From assembly GCA_965659675.1 (NCBI GenBank), contig CBFHWY010000038.1:1-26780 (forward strand): DNA of 26,780 nt, read 5' to 3'. This DNA is from CBFHWY01 sp965659675. GTDB taxonomy: Bacteria; Bacteroidota; Bacteroidia; Flavobacteriales_G; Salibacteraceae. Positions 14,413 through 23,840 of this stretch are shown here, in pieces. Both the position numbers and the translations under genes were made by a program. The notes under the pieces are model-generated. The model worked only from the letters and a program-made list of their open reading frames with translations. It made no database searches and was not told the origin of the DNA. The number at the start of each line of letters is the position of its first letter. Within the stretch, counting starts at the first letter, position 1.

Positions 14413-17400
14413 CTATTTGTTTTGTGAACCAAGCTTAATGCTTTCGTTGAATTCTCCACTTTTTACGTTCACAATATGAATACCCGAGCCTGGGATCTTG
14501 AGTTCGAATACTTCATTTTCATTTGTATTCCAGCTTCCAGAGTAGATGCTTTGTCCAAGCAAATTACTAACAGAAACCTCATATTCGTCAGATTTCGGGT
14601 CGTCAAACTGTAGATAATGAAGGCCAGCCTTTTGGATCACACTAAGTTGGCTGCTTGTTACTTCATCCATTGAAGCAGGTGGATTCTTAACTGCTTTAAT
14701 GATAGCCAATTTGCTGGCATCACAGTCTGGGTTCCCATTGCTCGCTCTCAGGCTAACAACATAGGTTCCTTCGTTCTCATAAATGTGTGAAGGATTAACT
14801 TCTGTGCTGATCGCCGAGCCATCACCAAAGTCCCATTCAAAGTTAGTGGATCCAGAACTTTCATTGGTAAAACTCACTTCTTCATTTGCCCATGTATTAG
14901 GGATCAAAGTAGAAGCTTCAAAGTCTGGATCAACTTCAGAAGGTTCAAATACCGTAATGATCTCCTCCATATAGGCACATTGTCCATTCTGATCAGAAAC
15001 CTGAATATGATAGTCACCAGCTCCAATTCCACTTAGAGTATCATTACCCTGTACATTAAAGCTTTCTTTCAGGATATCTCCTTGTTCATCTAACCACAAG
15101 ACATCAAATGTGGAAGACGGATTGAGTTTTGCAATTGCCATTCCATCTTCAGTGCCAAAGCAAGAAGCGTTTTCTACTTCACTGTCTTTCACTCCTTTGG
15201 TAATGTGAAGTACAAATCTTGGAGCCTGAGTAGTGTCTTCCATCCAGAAGCGATAGCTGTTTTTAGTTTTCAGATCAACGATATTTCCCGTTTCCAGATC
15301 TTCCAGCAAGTAGCATGCAGATCGATCAGGAAGATTCTCAAACTCTAAGGTATGCCAGTCACTTTGCGCAGCTTCTGCTCTAATAGGAATACTCACTTTA
15401 TCGAAGCTCAATGGAATATTATCGATCATTAGCGCAAGTGTATCCTGTTCTACTAGTGCGACATTTGGTCGCGGCCATCCGTTTCTAAGTTGGTAAAGAT
15501 CCCATTGATCAAAGCCAAAACCACCCTGATCATTAAACTTAATGTAAGCATGAGCGGGCAGTTGAGCGGAATCACGCGTTAGGTGAATGTCTATTTGATC
15601 CGCTCTTGTGATCTTTTTATAGATCTGCGTGGTAGTATTGGTTGACTTATTGCTTTGGTCGAATGTTACAGAACCTGTGCCGTTTACCACCTGTACAAAG
15701 AATGACTGGTATGCAGGCAAGATATCTCCTTGACTGAGTGCCACGTAACTCGAAGTTCTGTCATAAACGATCATTGATTGTCCCTGGATGGCATGGAACA
15801 TGGAAACAGTATCGATTTGAACTGCCGAAGCGTATGGGTTTCCAAATAGATTCCATCCTCTCCAACTTTGGGTATTATCACCTGAACCAGTTCCTACAAC
15901 TGAGGAGGGAAACTGGGGTTGGATATCAAAGGAAAGTTCATAGGTGTCTCTGGCACCAATGCCACTATTTCCGCCTAGTAGGAAAACCCAGGCATCGTTA
16001 AAGAAGAATTGATCGGTCTGCGCATTTGATGCGGGAACCCATCCCGCTTCAAAACGCTCAGCCGCAGTTCCGGATGCCGCAGCAGCTAAACCAGGATTAT
16101 ATCGGTAAGAAGAGTTGTATGTTGGGGTGGCTGGACTATTTGAATTCGTATAACCAAAAGTGTAAAAGCCTGCAAGGTTGCTACCACCGCTATTGACAAT
16201 ATCGATTGTTTGAGGTGTTCCCGGGACATGGAAGTAAACCCAATCTGCTACGCTGTTCATACCAGAAAAGAATTTCTGACAAGTGATATTTCCTGTTATA
16301 CTAACCCCAGAACCAATTTCTCCAAGGTTGGCAGTACCGCTCGCGTTGGACACCAGAGTGACGTTACTATTGGTAGTAAAAGTTCCATCAGTGAGTGTCA
16401 GATTCTCTGTCACATTAATTGCAGAATTGACCGTAACTCCACCAGAGGCATCAGAACAATCCATGGTTAAATTAGTGAAGTCCGTCGTTCCACTTCCTGA
16501 AATTGTTTGGGCTGATGGCGCTGTACTATTAAAGCTGAATACATCCCCTGAAGACATAGTCAATGTGCCTTCATTCTGTAGGTTTCCGGTCAGGCTAATG
16601 TTGTGACCATTAGTGTTTAATGTAGTCCCATTACTTATTCTCAATTTGCCATTTACATTCAGCGATAGAGAGGATGATAGGTTAATTGTTGATACCATTA
16701 AATAAAAGTGATTGTAAGTTAGATTTGCTCCGCCTTCAATAGTCCCACCTCTTAGATAAACAATTGAGCCGGATGAACCTCCATCAAATGTTCCACCCCT
16801 TCTGAGCTCTCTGATTCGCTGAGTATTGAGTCTGAAGGTAGCTGCAGTTCCATCAACCTGAATATCATTTGCCGCCCCAAAAGCATATAGCTCAAATCTT
16901 GAACACGCAATGCTATCAGTGAGTGTCGCATTAATAGACGCACCAGAATAAGAAAGGAATCTCAGATTATTATTTATGATGTGAATTGAGTTGTCCACTT
17001 CTGAGTGAACAGTAGATTTCGACGCGACCCACCAAACACGCGTACCACCTTTAATTATTCCACCTCCCGTAATGTGGGCTGAAAAACCCGTGTAATTATA
17101 TGATTGGATTCTAGTCCCTCCGCTAACGTCGATGGTGCCAGTATTAGAGACAGAAACTGTATCGTTATTTGCCGTAGACTGAAGAAAAAAATCTCCATCT
17201 ACGTTCAAAGTATTAGGTCCCACTATCAAACCAGAACCATTACCTTGAACTGTTAGGTCATTGCAGGTTTGTGTTCCCACTAGGGTTATAACGTCACCAT
17301 TGGCAATGATCACATCATCACCTGGTGCAGGAGCAACTCCACCCGTCCAACTTGTTCCAAGCTGCCACTGCCCACCGCCTGTTCCGTTCGACGTGATTGT

Positions 17401-17466
17401 AGCAGCTGATAAATCCACAAGGTTTATCAGGAAGAGAATAAAAAGCAATACTTTTGGCGTGTTCAT
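14413..17466 (-). CDS. Large secreted protein with SprB-like, PKD and T9SS-type C-terminal domains
   Basis: The 1017-residue product has a signal peptide (MNTPKVLLFILFLINLVDLSAA, 1-22). It is followed by a beta-helix-like N-terminal region rich in GTIDVSGG/LTLTDGTF turns (about 25-400), typical of Bacteroidota surface proteins. After a central region of unknown fold comes a SprB-type repeat (CFGTEDGMAIAKL to AYMEEI, about 765-845), then a PKD domain with FEWDFGDGSA (about 847-925). The C-terminal domain of about 75 residues (LLGQSIYSG...GIHIVNVKSG) resembles type IX secretion targeting domains. The start is the ATG at 17466; the frame opens 21 bases earlier at a TTG that overlaps the promoter. 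An adhesin or matrix role is inferred. It does not carry a PID motif itself. Confidence 0.88.
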   Translation of the reverse strand: MNTPKVLLFILFLINLVDLSAATITSNGTGGGQWQLGTSWTGGVAPAPGDDVIIANGDVITLVGTQTCNDLTVQGNGSGLIVGPNTLNVDGDFFLQSTANNDTVSVSNTGTIDVSGGTRIQSYNYTGFSAHITGGGIIKGGTRVWWVASKSTVHSEVDNSIHIINNNLRFLSYSGASINATLTDSIACSRFELYAFGAANDIQVDGTAATFRLNTQRIRELRRGGTFDGGSSGSIVYLRGGTIEGGANLTYNHFYLMVSTINLSSSLSLNVNGKLRISNGTTLNTNGHNISLTGNLQNEGTLTMSSGDVFSFNSTAPSAQTISGSGTTDFTNLTMDCSDASGGVTVNSAINVTENLTLTDGTFTTNSNVTLVSNASGTANLGEIGSGVSITGNITCQKFFSGMNSVADWVYFHVPGTPQTIDIVNSGGSNLAGFYTFGYTNSNSPATPTYNSSYRYNPGLAAAASGTAAERFEAGWVPASNAQTDQFFFNDAWVFLLGGNSGIGARDTYELSFDIQPQFPSSVVGTGSGDNTQSWRGWNLFGNPYASAVQIDTVSMFHAIQGQSMIVYDRTSSYVALSQGDILPAYQSFFVQVVNGTGSVTFDQSNKSTNTTTQIYKKITRADQIDIHLTRDSAQLPAHAYIKFNDQGGFGFDQWDLYQLRNGWPRPNVALVEQDTLALMIDNIPLSFDKVSIPIRAEAAQSDWHTLEFENLPDRSACYLLEDLETGNIVDLKTKNSYRFWMEDTTQAPRFVLHITKGVKDSEVENASCFGTEDGMAIAKLNPSSTFDVLWLDEQGDILKESFNVQGNDTLSGIGAGDYHIQVSDQNGQCAYMEEIITVFEPSEVDPDFEASTLIPNTWANEEVSFTNESSGSTNFEWDFGDGSAISTEVNPSHIYENEGTYVVSLRASNGNPDCDASKLAIIKAVKNPPASMDEVTSSQLSVIQKAGLHYLQFDDPKSDEYEVSVSNLLGQSIYSGSWNTNENEVFELKIPGSGIHIVNVKSGEFNESIKLGSQNK

Positions 17467-17484
17467 GATAGATTCAATTGTGTA

Positions 17485-17492
17485 CAAAGATA
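17485..17492 (-). promoter_or_regulatory. -7 promoter element TATCTTTG for the 1017-residue protein
   Basis: It is an exact match to TAnnTTTG, 18 bases upstream of the ATG at 17466, in the 65-bp divergent region shared with the polysaccharide operon. No clear -33 element is seen. Confidence 0.55.
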
Positions 17493-17531
17493 AAGATACT
17501 AAGCTTAGTTTAAAATAAACCGACCATAAGT

Positions 17532-19961
17532 TTGGAAAAGGCTAAAAAGCAGAAACTTTCGTTAGATGACCCCAAAACCTTTTTAAGGATTCTCAGTCAA
17601 AATTGGTGGTTATTGGTAATCGTTCCTGTTGCCGTCTATTCATTAGCACTTGTTTATCTTCACAGGACACAGGAGGTCTATGCTGCGCGAATGCAGGTGA
17701 TCCTGAAATCTGGAGAAGTATATGATTATCAGAGTAATCTTCTAAAGGGTCTAGGAATGTCAAACTCCTTCAGGTCCTATGATCAAATTGAAAGTCAAAA
17801 GAAGGTGATCCGCTCAACCAATATGGTGGCAGAGGTCTTAGAAAGACTAAATTTAGATGTCAGTTATTTCATTGAAGGACGCTTAAAGACCACAGAATAT
17901 TTTAAAAGTACTCCATTTGAAGTGCGATCGAGCACCTTTGGTCCTAACGCTTATGGCAGGGATTTCTATTTGAATATTATTAGCTCTGATTCGATACTGC
18001 TAAAATATTCTCAAGGAGGAGAATCCATTGAAAAAAAATATGCCTTTGGTCAGCAGATATTGGATGGCAATTTTAATTTCAGCATACATCCCACTCGCAA
18101 TATCGCTCCTGGATCACTTGATTACTTGAAAGAGATCAGCTATAAATTCAGGGTGAACCGAAGAGATTATCTCATCTACAGATATAAATCGGCTTTGGAT
18201 GTTCAGAGTCTTGATTGGACCAGTATTTTGGAGATAGAATTAGCTGATGCGATCCCCGAACGTGCCATCGCTTTTTTGGATACACTCGCAAGGGTTTATA
18301 TTGACTACTCCTTGAAGAATAAGCGCGATGTTAATCAGAATACGCTAAACTTCATTGATCGCCAAATTAATGATGTTCAAGAAATTCTAGATGACATTGA
18401 AGAAGATCTTGAGGCCTATAAGTCAAGTCGGTCAATTCTGAATTTAAGTAAAGAAGAGGAGGAGTATTTTACAAAACTCATTGCTTATGAGGAAGAATTA
18501 GGCAAAGCAAAGCTGAATCAAAACTCCCTAAATGAACTAGAGAAGTATGTCTTGGGTGCAAGTGAAGAAGCATTTCTTCCACCTGCTTTATATATTGTAG
18601 AAGGAGATAATTATTTGTATGAATCTATAAATCAGTTTTACGAATTACAATTAAGTAAAAATGAGATTTTACTAAGTACAACATCGGAGAGTTTTGCCGC
18701 AAAGGAGGTGGATAAGAAAATTGGCTTGATGCAGGGAAACCTTCTGAGTTATATTACAGACCTAAGAGCCGCTCTGAAGGATAAAACTCAAGAGCTCAAG
18801 ATGAAAATAGCGAATTATGAGGAAAAGGTCAAAAGCATTCCTAAAAGCCAGCGCGAGATAGTAAATATTCAGAGGAAGCTTCAGGTAAATGAAGAACTCT
18901 ATACCTTTCTTCTTCAGCGAAAAGCTGAAACGATCATTGCTGAGGCGGGAATTATCCCTGAAACAAAAGTGATTGAGCGGCCAAGGTCAGCAGGTGTGGT
19001 TTCACCTGACCGAAGGCGGATCATAGGCTCATCATTACTCATCGGTTTTGTTATTGCACTTCTTGTTTCAGCGATCAGAACGCTTTATTTTTCTAAGGTT
19101 CACAATCTTAAAATGTTGAATGAAGCTACTCAATTACCAGTTTTAGGAGGGGTAATGTATTCGCCGAGTTCTATTAAGAAAGGAGTTGCTCAAATAATCA
19201 ATGAACCAAAGAGTAGGCACTCAGAGATGTTCAGAGTGATTCGATTGAATCTCCAGTATTTCTCTAAACACGATTCAAATACGGATGCCTCAGAAGATCA
19301 AAAAACCATTTTGATCACCTCCATGTTACCCGGAGAAGGAAAAACCATGTGTGCTTCTCATATAGCTGCGATCTACGCTGCTGCGGGCTTCAAAACTATA
19401 CTTATAGATTTTGATCTCCATAAGCCAAGAGTACATAATGAGATCGGGATCAAAAATGAATCAGGGGTTTCTAATATCCTGGTTGGACGCGGTAAGTTAA
19501 ATGATCATATTCAGAGATTTGAAGATGGTCAGTTTGACGTTTTAACCTCTGGACCTATCCCGCCAAATGCTTCGGAATTGATCATTGGTTCGGGTACAAA
19601 TGCCTTATTCGAAAACCTAAAGACGGAATATAATGTGGTTGTGATAGATACCCCTCCGGTATCTTTGATCACTGATTCAATTGAGCTGATGCAATACAGT
19701 GATGCGAATCTATTTGTGATGAACACCAAATTTGCCACATCGAGAGCAGTCGGAATTCTCGAATCTATGATAGAAAAGAATTCAATTAAAAATGTTGGTA
19801 TTGTTCTTAATGGTATCAAACGCAAACGATTTAACCTCTATTCGAGCCTGGTGGGTTCTTACGGTTATGGTTATGGCTATGGCTACGGCTACGGTTATGG
19901 CTACGGTTATGGCTACGGTTATGGCTACGGTTATGGTCAGGATACGAAGAAAGAGCAATAA
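17532..19961 (+). CDS. Wzc-like polysaccharide co-polymerase / tyrosine autokinase
   Basis: This 809-residue inner-membrane protein has a Wzz domain (TM1 about 28-48, coiled coils 270-490, TM2 about 495-516) and a C-terminal BY-kinase. Kinase motifs are Walker A MLPGEGKT (598-605), Walker A' LIDFDLHKP (about 629-637) and Walker B VVIDTPP. The tail (777-802) is 13 Tyr-Gly repeats, likely the autophosphorylation cluster; Wzc-type proteins control chain length and export. The only available start is TTG at 17532 with no upstream ATG before the stop at 17511; the next Met is at residue 58, after TM1. A TAAGTTTG promoter-like sequence overlaps this TTG, which leaves the true start open. It is first in a tightly spaced operon. 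Confidence 0.92.
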   Translation: MEKAKKQKLSLDDPKTFLRILSQNWWLLVIVPVAVYSLALVYLHRTQEVYAARMQVILKSGEVYDYQSNLLKGLGMSNSFRSYDQIESQKKVIRSTNMVAEVLERLNLDVSYFIEGRLKTTEYFKSTPFEVRSSTFGPNAYGRDFYLNIISSDSILLKYSQGGESIEKKYAFGQQILDGNFNFSIHPTRNIAPGSLDYLKEISYKFRVNRRDYLIYRYKSALDVQSLDWTSILEIELADAIPERAIAFLDTLARVYIDYSLKNKRDVNQNTLNFIDRQINDVQEILDDIEEDLEAYKSSRSILNLSKEEEEYFTKLIAYEEELGKAKLNQNSLNELEKYVLGASEEAFLPPALYIVEGDNYLYESINQFYELQLSKNEILLSTTSESFAAKEVDKKIGLMQGNLLSYITDLRAALKDKTQELKMKIANYEEKVKSIPKSQREIVNIQRKLQVNEELYTFLLQRKAETIIAEAGIIPETKVIERPRSAGVVSPDRRRIIGSSLLIGFVIALLVSAIRTLYFSKVHNLKMLNEATQLPVLGGVMYSPSSIKKGVAQIINEPKSRHSEMFRVIRLNLQYFSKHDSNTDASEDQKTILITSMLPGEGKTMCASHIAAIYAAAGFKTILIDFDLHKPRVHNEIGIKNESGVSNILVGRGKLNDHIQRFEDGQFDVLTSGPIPPNASELIIGSGTNALFENLKTEYNVVVIDTPPVSLITDSIELMQYSDANLFVMNTKFATSRAVGILESMIEKNSIKNVGIVLNGIKRKRFNLYSSLVGSYGYGYGYGYGYGYGYGYGYGYGYGYGQDTKKEQ
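19860..19937 (+). repeat. In-frame 6/12-bp tandem repeat encoding (Tyr-Gly)13
   Basis: Thirteen TAY-GGY codon pairs. From the seventh pair on they alternate perfectly as TATGGC-TACGGT, so the repeat is a 12-bp unit. Length changes by slippage would stay in frame and alter only the number of tyrosines. Confidence 0.9.
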
Positions 19962-19963
19962 TT

Positions 19964-21727
19964 ATGCTCAAACTAATTGCTCAAACTTATCAGAGAGTTT
20001 ATAAACTCCTACCTGCCAGTAAACGCAAATACTCAATATTGGTTTTGTTTTTCCTGACTTTGTCGTCAGCGCTGGACTTGGCTGGCTTAGGAGCTCTTTT
20101 ACCATTGTTCATAGTTGTTTTAGATCCAGATGCATTGTCATCAGACGGTATCTTTCTCTATGTTTACAATACACTTGGTTTCGAGTCAGAGACAAGCTTC
20201 ATCATATTTCTTTCAGCGATCATTTTTATGATCGTCTTGTTGAAGAACCTTATTGGTTTGTTTATTCAATATTTGATAGCCAAGTTTACCTTTTCTATTC
20301 AGGAACACTTCTCTAACCTTCTGCTTTACAAATACTTTCATAGAGGATTGACTTTCATCAAAGAATCCAACTCTAACAGAGTAGCGCGGGATGTCAATGG
20401 GGTGCCGAGTAAATTTTCAACCAACCTCTTATTGCCACTGATGAACATGACAAATGAATTATTAGTGATTTGTTTGATCGTTATTGCGCTTATCTTTTAC
20501 AACCCATGGGTTGTTCTTTTAGTGTTGGCTGTTGTGATTCCTACATTTCTATTCTTCTATACATTCAGTAAGAATCGAGTTCAGTATTACGCCGAGAAGA
20601 TCTATGAGATAAGTCCTCGAATTACTAAGGTTCTATATGAAAGTTTTTTTGGGTATGTGGATATTAAAGTAAGTGGAACTGAAAGTAAATTCAGAAAGGA
20701 CTATGAGAAAAACCTGAATGAATCTATAAAGTTTCAGGTTCTGAATCAAACTTTTAAGCAAGCTCCAACCAAAGTTGTTGAAACTTCAATGATTCTTGGA
20801 ATATTGATCATCATTTGCTTTGGCCTATATTATTATTCTAGCAGAGAGTCATTGTTGACATTGTTAAGTGTATTTGCACTGGCAGCATACAGGCTACTAC
20901 CTTCAGCAAACAGACTAATGGTTGCCTTAATAGATGTAAGAGCTCATCAGTACAGCCTGGACGTATTGAATCGAGTTAATACACATTATCCGGAAGAAGA
21001 TCCAAAAGATGTTCAAATCGAATTTAAAAAGCGAATAAAATTTGAGAACGTCAACTTTAGTTATGCAGATGGAAAAATTATCCTTGATGGCATTTTTCTC
21101 GAACTCAAGAAGGGAGAGAGACTAGGTGTTATCGGGCAATCTGGCTCTGGTAAGTCAACTTTAATGAACTTGCTGCTTTTATTCTACGAACCGAGTTCTG
21201 GTCGGATTTGCTGCGATGGAAAAGACATAGGTATAAGCTCACAAAAGGCGTGGCGCAAATTGATTGGATATGTTCCTCAAGAGGTTTTTTTAAACGATGG
21301 AAACATTCGCGAGAATGTTGCTTTTGGTGTTTCAGAAGAGAATATAGATGATAAGAAGGTCATGGAGTGCCTTGAAAGAGCAAGTTTAGCTCAGCTAGTT
21401 GAGTCGCTTGAAAAAGGAATATATAGCCCAATTGGAGAAAGAGGATCGAGGATTTCTGGCGGGCAAAGACAACGTATTGGTATTGCGCGGGCATTGTATT
21501 TTGGAGCTCAAATATTGCTTTTTGATGAAGCAACTTCGGCACTCGATTCGGCCACAGAAAGAGAAATTACGGATTCCATTGCGAAGCTTGCAGAAGAGGA
21601 TATGACAATGCTTATTATTGCACATCGAACCACGAGTCTAAAACATTGCAATAGAATAATTGAGTTGGAAGAAGGCAGAATAAAAGCAGAACATCAATAC
21701 GAGTCATTGATTAAGGAGTATCATTAA
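19964..21727 (+). CDS. ABC transporter, fused permease/ATPase (PglK/MsbA-like flippase)
   Basis: The 587-residue half-transporter has about six transmembrane helices in residues 1-330 and a nucleotide-binding domain from about 350. Motifs are Walker A GQSGSGKST, signature SGGQRQ, Walker B ILLFDEATSALD and H-loop IIAHRTT. In a polysaccharide operon with no Wzx-type flippase visible, it is the best candidate to move the lipid-linked glycan (PglK type) or lipid across the inner membrane; that role is inferred from context. The ATG lies 2 bases after the kinase gene, and its TAA shares one base with the next ATG. Confidence 0.93.
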   Translation: MLKLIAQTYQRVYKLLPASKRKYSILVLFFLTLSSALDLAGLGALLPLFIVVLDPDALSSDGIFLYVYNTLGFESETSFIIFLSAIIFMIVLLKNLIGLFIQYLIAKFTFSIQEHFSNLLLYKYFHRGLTFIKESNSNRVARDVNGVPSKFSTNLLLPLMNMTNELLVICLIVIALIFYNPWVVLLVLAVVIPTFLFFYTFSKNRVQYYAEKIYEISPRITKVLYESFFGYVDIKVSGTESKFRKDYEKNLNESIKFQVLNQTFKQAPTKVVETSMILGILIIICFGLYYYSSRESLLTLLSVFALAAYRLLPSANRLMVALIDVRAHQYSLDVLNRVNTHYPEEDPKDVQIEFKKRIKFENVNFSYADGKIILDGIFLELKKGERLGVIGQSGSGKSTLMNLLLLFYEPSSGRICCDGKDIGISSQKAWRKLIGYVPQEVFLNDGNIRENVAFGVSEENIDDKKVMECLERASLAQLVESLEKGIYSPIGERGSRISGGQRQRIGIARALYFGAQILLFDEATSALDSATEREITDSIAKLAEEDMTMLIIAHRTTSLKHCNRIIELEEGRIKAEHQYESLIKEYH

Positions 21728-22707
21728 TGGAACTAAAAGATTCACGAGTATTAGTAATAGGAGGAGCCGGTTTTATTGGCTCCTTTGTTGTATCAGAACT
21801 TCTGAAGGAAGAGGTTGCTGAGATTAGGATTTATGACAATTTTAGTAGGGGTAAGCAAGAAAATATTGGAGATTCTCTCGAAGATCCAAGGTGTATGGTG
21901 TTTCCCTTTGGCGGTGATGTAAGAGAGCTCGATATCCTCGACAAAGCATTTGAAGGTGTTGACTATGTGTTTCACCTTGCTGCAATGTGGTTGCTGCATT
22001 GTAAAGATTTTCCAAGAACCGCCTTTGATGTAAATATCTCAGGAACTTTTAATGTGCTTGAAGCATGTGTAAAAAACAAGGTGAAAAAGCTCATTTACAG
22101 TTCTTCGGCCTCAGTCTATGGTGATGCCGTTGAGGTGCCAATGACCGAATCGCACCCTTTCAACAACACCAATTTCTATGGTTCTACCAAAATTGCCGGA
22201 GAAGCAATGTGTACAGCCTTCAATGATAGGTACGGACTTTCCGTGATCGGTTTGAGGTATATGAATGTTTATGGTCCCGGACAAGATCAGCACGCTGTAT
22301 ACTCTGGTGTTGTACCTATTATGCTCAATAAGATTGAGGCTAATGAAACTCCGATGATCAATGGAGATGGGGCGCAAGCCTATGATTTTATCTATGTTGA
22401 AGATGTAGCGAAAGCTAATCTGGATGCCCTTAAAAGTGATCAGGCTTTTGGGTTTTATAATGTTGGTACCGAGGTTCAAACATCTATTAGAGAGTTATGT
22501 GATACCATACTGGAACTTAAGAATTCGTCCCTTGATGTAGAGTATAAACCCTATGCTGAAGATGATGCACGACAATTCGTTAAGAACCGAATAGGGTCTG
22601 CTAAAAAGGCAAGCGAAGAGATAAACTTCAATTACCGCTATAGTCTTGAGCAAGGACTCCAGAAACTGATCGATTGGAGAATTTCAAAAGGAATTGACAA
22701 AGCATGA
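21727..22707 (+). CDS. NAD-dependent sugar-nucleotide epimerase/dehydratase
   Basis: The 326-residue extended SDR has GGAGFIG (12-18), SSSASVYG and the catalytic Y151-GST-K155. The downstream RYMNVYGPGQDQHAVYSGVVP segment is GalE/WbpP-like. It probably interconverts or dehydrates a UDP-sugar for the polysaccharide made by this operon. The substrate cannot be told. It is followed at once by a sugar aminotransferase gene (4-base ATGA overlap), a pairing often used to make amino- or diamino-sugars. Confidence 0.9.
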   Translation: MELKDSRVLVIGGAGFIGSFVVSELLKEEVAEIRIYDNFSRGKQENIGDSLEDPRCMVFPFGGDVRELDILDKAFEGVDYVFHLAAMWLLHCKDFPRTAFDVNISGTFNVLEACVKNKVKKLIYSSSASVYGDAVEVPMTESHPFNNTNFYGSTKIAGEAMCTAFNDRYGLSVIGLRYMNVYGPGQDQHAVYSGVVPIMLNKIEANETPMINGDGAQAYDFIYVEDVAKANLDALKSDQAFGFYNVGTEVQTSIRELCDTILELKNSSLDVEYKPYAEDDARQFVKNRIGSAKKASEEINFNYRYSLEQGLQKLIDWRISKGIDKA

Positions 22708-23840
22708 GAAAGAAGATCCAGATTTCAACTCCGGTTACGGGTCAGGAAGAATGGGAAGCACTCAAGGAGCCTTTAGAAACAGGTTGGTTAACAAGTGGTC
22801 CAAAAGTCAGGGAGTTCGAAGAGTCATTCGCTGAGCTTCATGAACTTGATCATGCAGTTGCATGCACCAGTGCTACCACAGCGCTGCATTTGTCTCTTGC
22901 AGCGCTTGGAATAAAAAAGGGTGATGAGGTTATTGTTCCAGCATTTACATGGATTTCTACTGCAAATGTTGTTGAGTATCAGGGTGCAAAGCCAGTATTT
23001 GTCGATATTGACATAAAGAGCTTTAACCTGGACCCTTCGAAACTCAAGGAGAAGATCAACCCCAATACCAAAGCAATTATCGCAGTACACCTCTTTGGCC
23101 TCTGTTCAGATATAGATGCGATCAGGGAGATCGCAGGGAACATTCCTATTGTTGAAGATGCTGCCTGTGCTGCTGGAGCTCGCTATAAAGACCGCTATGC
23201 TGGCTCTCTTGGAACATTTGGGTGTTTTTCGTTCCACCCAAGAAAGTCTGTTACTACCGGAGAAGGGGGTATGGTGACTACCAACAACAAAGAACTTTCT
23301 GAAAGGATCCAAATTTTAAGAAATCACGGGGCTTCAGTGTCTGAAGAACAGAGGCATCATGGACCTAAGCCATACATACTTCCAGAATTCAACATGTTGT
23401 GATTTAATTATCGGATGACCGACCTTCAGGGTGCTATAGGTACGGTTCAATTAAAAAAATTGAAGTCATTTATTCAGGAAAGGAATAAGTGGGCTCAGTT
23501 TTATATTAACGAGTTGAAAATTTTGGACTGGCTCCAAACACCCACTATTTCCGATGAATACGGACATGGCTGGCAGTCTTTCGTTTGTATGGTAGATGAA
23601 AACAAGTCCCCATATTCGAGAAATGAGATTATGAAGATATTGGAAGAAAAAGGCATATCCACTAGACCAGGGACCCATGCGGTGCATATGCTCGGGTACT
23701 ACCGAAGCAAATATGATATTCAAGTGGAACAATATCCAGAAGCTCAAAAGGCAAATGACTTCAGCATGGCAATCCCATTGCATAATTCAATGGAAGAAGA
23801 TGATTTCCATTACATAGTCGAAACACTGAAGTCAATCTGA
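22704..23840 (+). pseudogene. DegT/DnrJ/EryC1-type sugar aminotransferase, interrupted by an in-frame TGA
   Basis: The frame from 22704 to the TGA at 23838-23840 encodes a normal-length (about 378 residues) PLP-dependent sugar aminotransferase if the TGA at 23400-23402 (codon 233) is ignored. The upstream part has the PLP lysine, K181 in FSFHPRKSVTTGEGG, and the Asp motif VEDAACAAGA. Downstream, FNYRMTDLQGAIG continues the family pattern without a frame change. Family members normally have Gly at this position (MLGFNYRMTD), so GGA to TGA is a single-base change. The downstream half could begin again at the ATG at 23415 (141 residues). Possible explanations are a real nonsense mutation, readthrough, or a sequencing error. 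Its start overlaps the epimerase stop, and the asnB-like gene shares its last base. Confidence 0.85.

Noticed and set aside
16283..16606. Open frames antisense to the 1017-residue protein gene
   Set aside because: They follow codon-position bias of the real minus-strand gene, which has a signal peptide and recognisable domains.
23400..23402. Alternative genetic code with TGA read as Gly
   Set aside because: TGA ends several other intact genes here (1663, 6031, 22707, 26489) with neighbours starting at the overlap, so TGA is a normal stop.
23400..23440. Selenocysteine insertion at the TGA
   Set aside because: The family position is a structural Gly, not Cys, and no convincing SECIS-like hairpin is seen just downstream (only a 3-bp ACC/GGT stem).
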